Shown here: one piece after another, positions 56,601 to 63,718 of the stretch | Layout of the letters: each line of letters opens with the position of its first letter | Position numbering within the stretch: the first letter of the stretch is position 1 | Origin: Antedon mediterranea | Lineage: Eukaryota > Echinodermata > Crinoidea > Comatulida > Antedonidae | NCBI RefSeq assembly: GCF_964355755.1 | Contig: NC_092679.1 | Coordinates: 22,692,432-22,756,431, forward strand | Length of the DNA stretch: 64,000 nucleotides | Direction: 5' to 3' | The notes under the pieces: generated by a model | The model's database searches: none | What the model was told of the DNA's origin: nothing | The model's input: only the letters and a program-made list of their open reading frames with translations | Program-made: the position numbers and the translations under genes

Positions 56601-59600
56601 ACTTAATTAACATTGAACTTTACGAATGCATGTGTTGAAAGAAGACCGCCGCAATTGTAATTACAAATATAATATTTCATATTGTCTGTTTCACACCTAC
56701 ATAAACGCGTTTTTACCAACTCTGACGTAAATTAGAAGCCCTTCTTCCGTACTCTGATGCTCCTGTCCAAACACAAAAAGCGACTGGTTTATACGCATGC
56801 GTCTGTGTAGGCCATATCACGTATTTTTTAATCTAATTAATTCTGCCTAGAGTCGCGAGATTTGTTGCGAAGGGTTTTTTCTCGGATATACTCGAACCAA
56901 CGACTTTTAGATTAATAATCTGGCGCTCATATCTCTATTAGATTATGACGATGATCGCACACCAGTAGGAGTTTTTACTTAATATTGGTAAAAAGATAAA
57001 TATGTTGGCATACGTATTATATTATACGTATTCCAACATATTTATCTTTTTACCAATTAAGTAAAAACTCCTACTGGGCCTACTACTTGAGCTTGTGTTT
57101 TCAGACAAACATCGAAATAAAAAAATAAAACAGACAATAATACAGACTTGGGGCAAGTCTAGCACACCAGCAATATTGAGACGTGATGAGATACACTATT
57201 ACATTCACGTACTCATATGACATCTGTCACTGATTACAAGCTGTTCCATTCGACTCCGCCTACGTACATTTGTTTTAAAGTTACTCTGTATTGTTTGGTT
57301 TTTAAACAGACAGTATAATAACAATTATTTAATTTTACAAGCTGTATATATTTACACTTACGATTTCAGCCGCGTAAAGTAAAATAACTTTATAAGCCTA
57401 TATACTTTATTCACGGGGAAAAGAATATTTTATACGTAGGCCTACATCTGATCCTGTTGGAAATAATCAAAAGTATGAAAATGTAGACAATTCTATACTT
57501 ATTAATTTCAACCACAACTGATAAATCAAAATTTCTATATTGTACAATGTGTGCTTACCTTGTTATATTTTTATTATATAATTTTTGTAGTTTGTACAGT
57601 TTCATGAATAACATATTTGTCTATGTATTTTTCAATTGTATATAATTTGTTGCATTAATTTAAACTATTTTGTTGGTATTATCTTTGGAAGGCGATGGTT
57701 AAGAAATGACAGTTGTTTTACCCGTTGCATTATTTCTTCTGCTCTGTATAACTATATTTGTTAATATGTACAAATCAACAGGCAAGTTACGGTACTGAGG
57801 AAAATGGAAATCATTGGTGTCTGTCGCCGGATCATCTCGAAGAGGTTTACAAATAAAATAAAATAAGCAAAACGATAATATCAAATTGATAAAGTAAAAA
57901 CAGTCATAAAGAAAGTGCCCAGAATAATTATCTCTCATTTAGTTAGTAGGCCTATGCAGAGATACAAATAAACTAAGTATAAAATACTAAATCAAAACGT
58001 AAATTAATACAGTCAGAAAGTGCAAAACTATCAGGGAATTTGTTATTATACAATGGAATAATAAATAAAATGGGCAAAAATCAAAACGGTAAATTAGGAC
58101 AGCGAGAAAGTGCCAATCCTTTGGAAAACACATTGTCATCAGGGCATTTGTTAGTTTTTGGACAGATTGAAACAAACATACAAAAAATGAATACATCTGT
58201 ATCAACATTACATATTATTGAACTGTTAATAAACCAAAACGTAATATTATCAGTGTATAGATAAACACAGATTTTATTAGGTATACTTTATCTGTTACCA
58301 CATATTACCCTTGAGGCACTCGTTGTTGAAACACTCAACTGATTCTGCAGTCAATATTGTTTACTAAAAGGTATTGTAATTCTGACAACCTTTTAATTGA
58401 CACTCATTGGCGTGACGTCAACCCTTTCGCTTCTTCAAACAAGAGTATATGGTATAAATATATTGTGTAAATTTACTCAGGTTATTAATAGTTTGACATT
58501 TAATTAGCAAAAAAAATTTATTACGGATTGAAAAAGAATACGTTGAGGTAAGGGGATCAATGTATATGGTTGCAAGTAAACTATGTTTCATATACGAACT
58601 GGAATATTGACAATAATGCGAACAAATAATAACGAATAATTAAAACGAATAATGTGTATTCTATGAAATTAAATATTGATTGCTAGTACATGATTACAAC
58701 TGATTGTTCTTTCCAATCAACTACTGTAGTCTGTTCTGTATATACAAAATGGCACAGATCTGTATAAAACTGTAGATTTTAGTGATTCTCCTCTGTGTAC
58801 TACGAATTCATCTTGATTTCATCACAGCCGATGGGTGTAGTGGGTTTTTTAAAAAGTTTTTTTTTGTGAACAGGAGAATTATGTTTCATATTTGAACAGT
58901 ATACGGCCTACGTTGGCCTATGTATAGAATTGCCCCAGTCGACGTTTTGTTTTTTGTCTAAGTAGTATACGTATGAAACGCCATATGTGCCAAAATATTT
59001 ATCTTTTACTAATGTTAAGCAAAACTCCGTCCGGAACCCAGACTCGACCATGTACAATGCCCGAGTATGAAAAAAGAAATTTATAAGAAGATCCCGATCC
59101 TATAGCATCATTCGTCAGTAGCCATGATTGATACATTTTGACCATTCGATAGTAAGCCCATTAGCCGTCACTATATTGGCAATTCGATTGTAAGCTTAAT
59201 TCTATAGGCCTATTCAGATAGGCTAGAATATTGGTAACATTATCTTGAAAAATCGAATTTGATTTTAGTTACGTTTTAATAATAGGACAACGTGTCAAAT
59301 GAAATGTTTCCAGGTGAACCATAAATAATTAGGCCTAGTTTGTAGATTCAACCATGGATTTCCTCCCGATAAAATAACAATTCAATCGCAAGTCTTTTTT
59401 AAACATTATCGAAGTGGAGTTACCATTCAATTTACCGATCTCGCATGAAATTTTTCCTAAAACTAAACCATACAGTAATGTAGTAATATAATTATAATAA
59501 CATCACTTAAGCGTTATTATTATACTTACCGGTTTTTAAAAATGAATATTTTGCATATTAAAGTTTGTCATTGTAATGGTTGTCTTTATTATGGACAACC

Positions 59601-62600
59601 GGATACTAAGACTTCATTATAGGCCTAGTACGATATAACTTGTAATCAACAATAACCATTTATATTAAATATGACAAACCCATTAAAACGACTCTTTGTT
59701 ACTGACTCATCCTCACTATAATTAACTGATTGATTACAACCATGATCATCTTTGATCTACTCTACGTAGATGAGCATCTTGTAAAAAAAGAAAAAAACAC
59801 GAGCGTATCAGACACTGATATTTCACAAGGAGAGAGAATGGGTTATGACCGCCAGATGACTAGTTCAAGAACCGGCCTAACCCAGATCTGCCTAACCACC
59901 CCCGCACATTCGTGTTAACATCTTCTAAGAGTTCTAGGGTATTGCTTGGAAACTGAAGAAGCCTAGTAAATGGTCTTAATTAGCCTTAATGACTCAATAT
60001 ATTAAACAGAAGCAAGGTATTCTGACAGTTTTTATGTCGTAAAGGTTTAAGATTCGTTGTTTAGAATATTCAGGATTTTCGATAAGCCCATTTTGTACTC
60101 ATTAAATCACTGTAAAATTCTTAGGAATTTATGATTATTAACCTTGTGATAAACAGTTCTTTAAGATATTCAATAATTCCTACAATAAAAGTAAAAACAG
60201 AGCAAAAAAGATGAGATACGAATTACGTCTCTTGTTTCAAATGTTGTCATCTGTTCAAGATTTCGACTAGTTCGATCGTTTTTTCCATAGTATTGTAGGT
60301 TTGTCACACCCAAGAAATAGTAAAATCTTCCCTGGTCACGTACATTTTGATTTTAAATAATGAAACAGAACGAGCCTAGAAATAAGCAGCAGAGAAGGAT
60401 CGACACTAAAAAAGGATTTATTTAAAAAACTATCTTCTCGTTAATTGTTTACTTAGGCCTACTCACTATCCAGTGAAGAAAGACAGGAACAAACTCGAAA
60501 TTTTCAGAATTTGCCTACAACTTTAACAAATATTGTTGTGGAACGTTTTTAAAGTTTTGTCGTTGTTGGTTGGTCTCATTCTGTTCAAAAGTGTTTTGCA
60601 TTTCGAATGACATTTTTTGGAAAGTTTAGCTGCTTATAGGTAATCCTAGATCAACAATTCTTTGTTGACAACAAAATACTACTGTACATATTTTGTAAAC
60701 ATTTCCAATTTAATTATGCTAAATAGATCATGAAATTGATCCTTTGCTAACTTAGAAAACAGATGTTCATAAGAGCTAAACAATAGATACCAAAATGGTA
60801 ACCTTTAAGAAGATTTGATTAAAAGCGTAATGTACTTTGTTTTCAGGCCTATACGATGTTTTTAGAGAAATAAATAGGCCTGCAGTATTAAGTTAAAAGG
60901 TTACATCTTCCCATTAACAGGCCTAGTTTCGGTGTCATTGCAATTCTTCTTCTTTAAATAATGTTCAAATGACACAAAATTGATAAAAAAAAAATTTAAT
61001 TTTTTTTTAAAGTTACCAAATCTTAAAATTTAACTAATAAGAGTAAAAAGTGACAATAAAAAGTATATATTTATTTATAAAAAGCAATAAAGTAACAATG
61101 AGTTTTTAAGGCACGCGAGGTTCCTAACGTGAAGAGGAAAAGCATTCCAAAGTAGGCCTACTGCTTTCTATCCACTGAAAGATACAGGCGAAAATAATTA
61201 ATAGGCCTATCGTAGAAAAAGATTACCTAATTTACAGAAGTCTTCATTTTATTGTTAAGTATAGTGTTACCACCTACGCGTTCTAGATTACAGGTAAAAC
61301 GATACCGTTACCATACGGCTGGCCTAAAAAGACAACGTTTAATTAATAAAGAGTGTTTCAAAAGATAGTATCTAACAATCATTTAATGAAAGTATTGGAA
61401 TTCTGTTTTTGTCTTCTTTGATTATTCATTAACGTCATGAGGTCTTGGCCTGGCTTGAAAAAAAAAAACTCAAGCTTAAAGATCTATAATCTTAAAGATG
61501 TATTGCAAAAAATATTTCTTTTTTCTGAATATGCCGTTTTAATGTCACATAATATTACATCTAGGTCTAGGCCCTATAGTTATCCATTTTGACCAAAAAT
61601 TTGATAGAAAAACATTAATGTATTTACCTGGAGAAACTGTAATTTAAAGTAAAAAATAGTCAAATTGGTTGCCAGCCAGTGGGGTTTTGGTTGAATTTAA
61701 CCATTTTTTTTTGCATTCTATAAGTGAAAAAATTGTTTTAACATTTTTTTTCTACGAAAGTGATTAACTTTATTAAAACTACAAAATAACCTATCCAAAA
61801 TCTGATTTACTTAATCTTCATTTTTCCGGGGGAAAACACATCTTTAAGTAAACAATATCTAACACCTAACGGTGACATAATTAGAAACAGTTAACAATTA
61901 TTGATTGTGACAAATGAAATCACAAGCACGCTATAGCAAGCAAACTGACAGAATGCAATTTAGCACCTATTACGACTGGTTATGAATAATTTCAAGGCAA
62001 AATGTAATTGTGTCACTTTAACGTCAATTCATACCTTTTCATTTAGGAATTACATCGACGACAAACATCCAATAAATGTGATTTATTTGTAATTATAATC
62101 AACTGATTGGTTTTTCTCGTGACATAATGTAATTATTGTAGTATTAAAAGATGGCAAGTTATAATGAAATTATAACAATGTACATTTAACATTACATTTA
62201 ATTTTCGCGAAAATAATACACTCGCAAAGTTATAAGGCTACATACCAATACGTTTGTTAATCCAAGATAAATATAGCAATAGTAATTTGACATTGAATGG
62301 AAAACAGGGGTCAATAAAATAAATAACTTGATAAAAGATAATTTTTGCAAATTTCCATTGTTTGATTATTTTGAATAATAAGTTTGATATGTTGTCTCTT
62401 TGTTTTATTTAGAACTTTTACTACATTACTGTCAAGTCTATTTTCTACATGGTAGGCCTAACTTATTTTTACCAAAATCAACAGCTTTCCAATAAGTATA
62501 AATACGAATAAATGACCATGGAGTAATAATACATTAATTCCTATAATTTCCTCTAACGGATGGTTGAATTCTACTAGTGACCATGAGTTACATAACATGT

Positions 62601-63718
62601 GGCTACATCCTCCTTTGTCGAGTGTTTGTGTTGGAAATGTAGGCCTATTCTCAAAATATTATCTGTAGGCCTAAGCCTATTAGTTGCCGAATCTTAATAT
62701 CAATTGATGACGATGAATAATAATCTAATGATGATGAATATTGATGTGATGACGATGAATATTGATGTGATGACGATTAATTTTGATGTGATGACGATTA
62801 ATATTGATGTGATGACAATAAATATTAATATGATGACGATGAATATTGATGTAATGACGAATAATGTTAATGTAATAAATATAAATAGCTCAATTTAAAT
62901 GTATAGAAGACAATAATAATTAGAAAAAACACATCAAGGAAAAAAGTTTTGTTACTGGTCATTGAAAGAAGAGAGGAACAAACTTTTTTCTGCAGTAGTT
63001 AAAATATACCATCTTTAGGCGGCATATCAAACAATAAAATATACGGTACACTTTTACCTTTCTAATTACAATCTATATATATTATCTTACCATTATAATT
63101 ACTATATTATTTCTGAAGAAAAGCAGCAGTATTTATTTCATAACACTGAAATTACTCAAGACAATGAAGGAGTTTTCTATCGGGAAATTACAACTAAAAC
63201 GAAACCCTTTATTCCAAAGTTAAAATACACATCATTGGGCATATCACCAATAACAATTGTCCTGTAAAAGTTTATAATTTGCAATGTACTAACTTAAAAA
63301 TAGTTGTTAGTAAAGCAATGTACTAACTTACCAATAGTTGTTAGTAAAGCAATGTACTAACTTACCAATAGTTGTTAGTAAAGCAATGTACTAACTTACC
63401 AATAGTTGTTAGTAAAGTTGTACTGAAGAAAAGAGAAGACCAAAAGTCCCAATTAGTATATTTTGTTCCGTTCAATTTCCATGATATTCCGTAATCATTC
63501 GCAACAATAACTTCTTCTATTAGGCTTTCCAGGCTACCAAGATTAACACAACTGTTCTCATCAAGAAAATCCTGAGTTAGCTGCCGAATATCGTCTTTTA
63601 AGTTATCCTCGTGCGGTTCCTCAATTGTGGAAAACACCGTGGCTCCAATACATAGATAGATGATGTAGAACACAGAAAAGAAGAAACATCTCAGAGCAAT
63701 TGAACGTGTTTTAGCCAT
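32411..63718 (-). CDS. KCNK1: TWIK-type two-pore-domain potassium channel (KCNK1/6-like), four exons
   Basis: CDS complement(32411..32649, 54128..54382, 54975..55133, 63400..63718); all junctions are GT-AG, all phases agree and the total is 972 nt, 323 residues, close to human TWIK-1 (336). K2P channels form dimers that pass background K+ current at the plasma or endosomal membrane. Visible: M1 (about 11-31), cap loop with Cys57 (inter-subunit disulfide position in TWIK) and an N-glycosylation site NGT at 83-85, pore 1 with filter TIGYG at 105-109, M2 (about 118-145), M3 (about 170-190), pore 2 TVGLG at 214-218, M4 (about 236-259) and a short Ser-rich tail. GYGH plus GKAFCVVYITIG is typical of TWIK. 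KCNK1 and KCNK6 cannot be told apart here. Intron 3 is 21.5 kb and holds a Helentron. Confidence 0.93.
32914..33019. repeat. Left terminal hairpin of the Helentron, duplicated in tandem
   Basis: The 25-bp palindrome with arms GGTTATCCGC/GCGGATAACC and the following CCCTTGTTATTGTCAGGATC occur twice at a spacing of 53 bp (32914 and 32967). They are followed by a T tract of about 25 bases. This is the predicted 3' end in the ORF's orientation. Confidence 0.8.
32914..34166 (-). mobile_element. Shorter, non-autonomous Helentron copy nested at the left end
   Basis: It begins with the left hairpin and ends with GGCGTTTTCGCGGCGGATAA and CTAACTCGTCCGTAATAACG at 34121-34161, a degraded version of the right terminus at 52992-53032. 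Just beyond it, 34182-34570 repeats sequence found at 33030-33830 (TCTTCTTTCTTTCCACGAA, then TTGTATAACTTTGTCATAAG). Two related elements therefore abut head to tail, the second lacking its own hairpin. No ORF of note; unusually rich in GCGC/CGCG strings. Confidence 0.65.
35835..36975. repeat. Three-copy ~370-bp tandem repeat, 3' of the Helentron ORF
   Basis: The string TTGATTATTCTT(G/C)CAAATGA starts copies near 35843, 36221 and 36588. Each copy also has GTGGACCTG(G/C)ATAGATA, AAACGTATTTTCTTC, CAATATTTATAATAA and a CCTATACAGGAGAA palindrome. Copies differ by small indels. Short open frames inside are accidental. Confidence 0.8.
37113..46370 (-). CDS. Helentron RepHel-endonuclease polyprotein with PHD, C76-like and OTU protease modules
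   Basis: One uninterrupted ORF of 3085 residues. Order: hydrophobic segment (5-24); PHD-like Cys4-His-Cys3 finger (about 123-170); C76-like protease module (about 536-720) with Gln538, Cys551, Asp679 and His681; OTU protease (about 862-995) with GDGNCF (Asp870, Cys873) and His989; Lys/Arg-rich 18-residue repeats (about 1229-1360); Cys-rich DUF6570-like segment (about 1405-1600); Helitron Rep with HUH at His1903/His1905 and Tyr2090/Tyr2094; PIF1-type helicase with Walker A GGAGTGKS (2443-2450), Walker B IIDEISMV (2530-2537), GDFYQLPPV and a motif-VI region AYVALSRV; EEP endonuclease (about 2869-3085) with Asn2875, Glu2902, GDFNEN (3018-3023) and His3078. Rep nicks and joins DNA in rolling-circle transposition and the helicase unwinds it; the proteases' role is unknown. 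The intact frame suggests recent activity. Confidence 0.92.
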   Translation of the reverse strand: MDMEFIAVVGIFLLIIFTMIIYLCKNVNKEVTSKKQIFVNTTGNVNNGVMDKTAEFKIVVNDILDLLDECCSTENVKDKRNDDTGNVNCEFMKDTTEFKGIIDDIINILSYGTEVTSEFDDTCDFCNIEVKVDNCITCDRCSQYFHVKCVRDVFEDKLCNSRVIWICSMCGNSNLVDNMLGEIGIPCHFNRYTILEPDESVTSDFPELTKNKEKRCNNAKLKCQQTGSEDLLGSDWMRVRSKKRTDNRKKRCKNRGNKKRRKCVINGIIIEPGVKYIGKGVKDFYERRNNNKMEWNMNTSTYREYKENDEMNGKLMCDVLKNTKVTNGIQQQSGGGSKRNSKGRFVKSKKIDNKESQDNMNLNLKHHKNDCDTMERIGEDIILMKGKNDNSEMKTDDDFKMKCTEENDNTATDDVKSQNSSKMNDRTNRFDSNVTDHKNQTCASCEFDENEVSIIDDGSKKAVTEKIRSHTKPKCDQHAIDVDIEVLTKNNFSEELIIDERSKQKNAPIRQNTQSINELQLYNSNDNNITVAQGSFNQGNYRFGFAGGKQCVANSLVAILYSTKMNGNEFYTKDLDTILTLGNELYRYIQKDSTMHEDLLMISELPKELDILDNTFVISPKESVFGIIDGNLEFMAEYGALSLNQALEQELHQHDAFFMNFNRSTFSIIKRVNGFLIFDPHARDRFGCVSEHGKSILLYSPSWQGVYDYCIRLARSMNCNLHDTEFELTGVNIENKSMILCSASVLDDNCEQSNLGNVDVDEPSTSYQYKCSSRLPDKNIDYKVKGKTHNKEGHVSSSNEWQSDSDIEIVNVQYGERPDKNFKFIPISEAQKKNMCKEVGIHCEHTDMNCGINRTSQIGHPLQITNITGDGNCFYRAISYIISGTEDNHLLLRRAITNHLLETDDLFINTFSHEYRSVKEYVFKKRVMDNGRWASNTEISAMANLLNTDIYSFNDQLLTWQLFSAKKPGRIDDVTTDNGIYILYTMNVHFNVVESVNVSQNNVQETTGQVDMNVTSHNKLSNTEAKFLVKDSTTKKRKQTEKEPCDTFEDIEPKHKQSKTVEKPCSESRVKILSRKRKQSYRIKKEREKNRQRIKREREENNNSKETNEIGNKYQSDSVYREEKKRKVKEAQKIRYGDDDYKFQKRKENRERQHKMYKCEPEYNVKLRNKAKHNYNIDLGYRKTKKETKKNRYNNDTMFRHKTIQNNKQRNKERYHNDPQFRQNLKQILSEKYCNNSQFRENLTQKMAEKYRSNFKFRQNLKHKLAEKYRNNLKFRQNCKQKLAEKYRSNLKFRQKCKDELAEKYRNNLKFRQKCKDKLAEKYRSNLKFRQNCKQKLAEKYRGNLKFRQRCKQKCKQRFTEKYHGDEGFRKTIMKKNMKNREKIKTENTNFNIVLENFKKTVSRGPEYVCCVCFKLLFKDQVMKCIKAKYKNQACINEKYLHICNNESNKHCQFVESPRCCLWICFTCHRKMLNGKVPAEANSNNLQLHDIPPELRCLNNLEQHLIGLNIPFMKLMNLPKGGQHGIHGPVVCVPSNTIETVKMLPRPQVDDQLISVKLKRKLSYKGYYKYKFVNTANVIQALKYLQDHNKCYFDIAINEEWHNYLSEDYIESETTNEDENNEEEEREEEVEDRLCGVTFDTSLQPVDRRQNLVDEYFNDIICCAPCENNSPIALLSNKSNEAKSFPVLFPTGQPTFHDTRDVKITLGRYFHNRLMHIDNRFAQNTEFIFYAQSLYELQQILSSISIALRKGSSKKDDFSKVTVSDLKNVTKIQEILKSDRGYKFLKQIRGTPPYWQATQKDIIAMVRQIGKPTFFLSFSSADFRWKEIMTTLLSQSGDQRNIEELEWADKCNLLKSNPVTVARMFDKRFHTFLKNVILSEAQPIGKVVDYFYRIEFQMRGSPHVHMLVWVENAPIFGTDKDIEVINFVDKYISCAVPCETVDPELNEIVKSVQIHSKRHSKSCKKKGTNCRFNFPRQPSGNTFVMRPTIVDKDNDDNDDNKKAMELLTSVKDAVTNEETYKNAIELFQSLGITQSAFEKANNCVATEEKIVIKRNPQDVWVNQYNPSLLRAWNANMDIQYITNVYACIIYVIGYMSKSEREMGLLLNHAASEVKEGNEDARQSLRKLGNVYMNNREVSAQESIYRVCSLRLKECSRKVEFIPVGPNPVRMSLPLSVIKNKEDDDVSAWLPNKIDKYIARPNSSEFNKMCLAKFCSEYRILSSSEMKGNKQKKNVFQLKKQLGFIQKRTRTSNAIVRYPRFPMDTAPEKYFLSILQLFLPFRKDEQLKPPNFETYEQFHEEGCVKLCDCQLQTVKSIVYGNMEQYEKSADDVEEAQECLSKFGPQEDAWSLLCPESEKERLDNPKPNVEVDDEEDEFFIPDFGIQKNHTSKVESNSSNIPRPELNKMIRSLNEKQQHIFYKTRQWCLDKANGKKPEAFYTFITGGAGTGKSHLVNCIYNEATRILGKIMENPDDLSILKLAPTGIAAYNIKGQTIHSALSIPINISLPYQPLGEEKISALRNQLRQLQIVIIDEISMVNQRLLWYIHGRLRQIKQVRNDSPFGNISVIAVGDFYQLPPVMGSSLYKDTLESSLWLDNFKQVQLDQIMRQKEDKEFALLLNKLRTKEKHDCLSDNDLFVLKSRETGEECEDAVHIYPRNKQVDEWNKKMLHKICTDIVCIEAEDSVVNAKKQSKICDKPRNSRQTSLLNYLWIALNARVMLIKNVDVKKGLTNGCMGHVYEIVKPNNNAKPVSIKVKFDNNEIGVQAIEMFKESMGNKYSRKQFPLKLAYACTVHKVQGLTMNEAVVCLKNTFAPGQAYVALSRVTSISGLTIEHLNPNLIYCDPNIKKCLNNMDSYVQCENQGHDSDSKFSIMLHNIQGLKQHFADLQCNDLFMNSSIICLTETWLNKDEDVFEVNIQPYKLYHQARYDSYSNRNDLSSKLKNQAHGGVAVYTKNTFSSRLNIPNYDIEAVSFLITSPISVSVSVIYRPPSYDINQFCQNLRKYLEELHKMSTKCILMGDFNENLFKQSSRVKNLMSENEYRQHVTCSTTENNTLIDHVYSKGLDSVQAEVIPIYYSYHEAIHIKF
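42290..42690 (-). repeat. 54-bp coding tandem repeat inside the Helentron ORF
   Basis: It encodes about seven well-matched copies of the 18-residue unit EKYRSNLKFRQKCKDKLA and a few diverged copies on either side. Basic and aromatic positions are kept while Asn/Ser and Gln/Asp vary. The reverse strand also stays open over this stretch, but that is a by-product of the repeat. Confidence 0.85.
46935..47205. repeat. Three-copy ~95-bp tandem repeat upstream of the Helentron ORF
   Basis: Units starting TTTACACTTTTGCTTTTGCA at about 46936, 47031 and 47127 are nearly identical through GGTTTTGTAATAAACTTTTG and CCTTGTGATTAACTTCTG. The third copy is more diverged. Confidence 0.85.
47284..47352 (-). 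promoter_or_regulatory. Candidate Helentron promoter: TATA box with two hairpins downstream
   Basis: On the minus strand TATATAAA (47351-47344) is followed within 30 bases by the hairpin GGATCTC-AGAA-GAGATCC (47337-47320) and then ACTCTC-CAAA-GAGAGT (47299-47284). The site is about 970 bases upstream of the ORF's ATG. Promoter function is inferred from position and motif only. Confidence 0.35.
47935..52030. repeat. ~345-bp satellite array, about 12 copies, inside the Helentron
   Basis: Every copy contains ATTAACACTTTTTCCAAATC, GGCCTACATGTTGTCTCAAT, CAAAATAACAGGCAACAGTT, GATAATCTACTAATACTCAC and AGCTGTAGCTG. Starts fall near 48072, 48421, 48768, 49115, 49455, 49800, 50145, 50490, 50840, 51185, 51525 and 51875. 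The first copy is partial and diverged (from about 47935) and the last is truncated. The variant CGAGGTCTG replaces CAATGTCTG in every third copy (about 48808, 49839, 50880, 51910). No coding capacity is credible. Confidence 0.9.
52992..53032. repeat. Right terminal sequence and hairpin of the Helentron
   Basis: GCGTTTTCGCGGATAACCT is followed by AACTCGTC-CGCAGT-GACGAGTT. GCGGATAACC is the inverse of the left terminal GGTTATCCGC. A degraded copy lies at 34121-34166. Confidence 0.75.
53036..54127. other. K2P intron 3 sequence between Helentron and exon 3
   Basis: AT-rich intronic sequence with no recognisable gene or element. Confidence 0.5.
54128..54382 (-). CDS. KCNK1: K2P exon 3: M3, pore 2, start of M4
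   Basis: It follows a TTTTCAG acceptor and encodes M3, the second filter TVGLGDFVPG and the first residues of M4 (NIYLVLVS), ending at a GTACGT donor. The next exon in the gene lies 21.5 kb away. Confidence 0.92.
54561..54666. mobile_element. MITE copy in K2P intron 2
   Basis: It has ATGGTAGTGATATGCCCAAA and GGCACATCACATTTTTTGGC and ends AGTTTGATAGTGTAGACAGA. The left terminal repeat is lost. It is the only member of this family seen right of 27 kb. Confidence 0.7.
54975..55133 (-). CDS. KCNK1: K2P exon 2: rest of filter 1 and M2
   Basis: It follows a TTGTAG acceptor, begins by completing Gly107 and then encodes YGHASPL and the M2 helix, ending before a GTGAGT donor. 159 nt, phase 1 at both ends. 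Confidence 0.92.
55263..55556 (-). mobile_element. tRNA-derived SINE, full length, in K2P intron 1
   Basis: On the minus strand it begins GGCGCGTGTGGCGCAGTCTG (tRNA-like head with box A) and has box B GGTTCGAATCC about 40 bases on. It ends GCGCTATATAAATCCAGGAT followed by an ATT simple tail, a 3' end shared by many marine invertebrate SINEs. The ~295-bp length fits a complete element. Confidence 0.75.
56290..56470. repeat. Repeat related to 56963-57165 and, inverted, to 58960-59045
   Basis: AATATTAGTAAAAAGATAAA, ATATGGCGTTTCATACGTAT, TTTTCAGACAAAATCGAAAT and ATACAGACTTGGGG are shared with one or both of the other sites. The relation suggests an interspersed element of which several fragments lie in this intron. 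Confidence 0.55.
56963..57076. repeat. Near-perfect 114-bp palindrome
   Basis: The arms starting CAGTAGGAGTTTTTACTTAA and ending TTAAGTAAAAACTCCTACTG are reverse complements over about 54 bases, with the centre TACGTATTATATTATACGTA. The outer part matches the repeat at 56290-56470. Confidence 0.85.
62704..62880 (+). repeat. ~21-bp tandem repeat
   Basis: GATGACGATGAATATTGATGT and close variants repeat about eight times. A reading frame stays open across it only because the unit is a multiple of three. Confidence 0.75.
63281..63416 (-). repeat. KCNK1: 34-bp tandem repeat of the K2P exon 1 splice donor
   Basis: Four units (63281-63314, 63315-63348, 63349-63382, 63383-63416) each span 17-18 exon-type bases and the GTAAGT donor on the minus strand. 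The unit nearest the exon overlaps its last 17 coding bases. Three units keep an intact donor; the farthest has lost it (TTTTTAAG in place of TTGGTAAG). Confidence 0.9.
63400..63718 (-). CDS. KCNK1: K2P exon 1: N terminus, M1, cap, first half of pore 1
   Basis: The start codon sits in a good context (AACATGG). The exon encodes residues 1-106 plus the first base of codon 107 and ends inside the first selectivity filter (TIG|YG). The GTAAGT donor belongs to a 34-bp unit repeated four times into the intron. Confidence 0.9.

Larger units (their letters stand above)
55134..63399. other. K2P intron 1, 8.3 kb
   Basis: Besides the SINE (55263-55556), the foldback (56963-57076), related repeats and the 21-bp tandem repeat (62704-62880), this intron is AT-rich with many AGGCCTA strings between 57.4 and 62.7 kb. 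Open frames (e.g. 57699-57938, 58040-58264, 59730-59918) have no family signal. Confidence 0.5.

Noticed and set aside
62704-62898. 64-codon frame of Met/Asn/Asp/Ile repeats
   Set aside because: It is a 21-bp simple tandem repeat with no start context or splice support.
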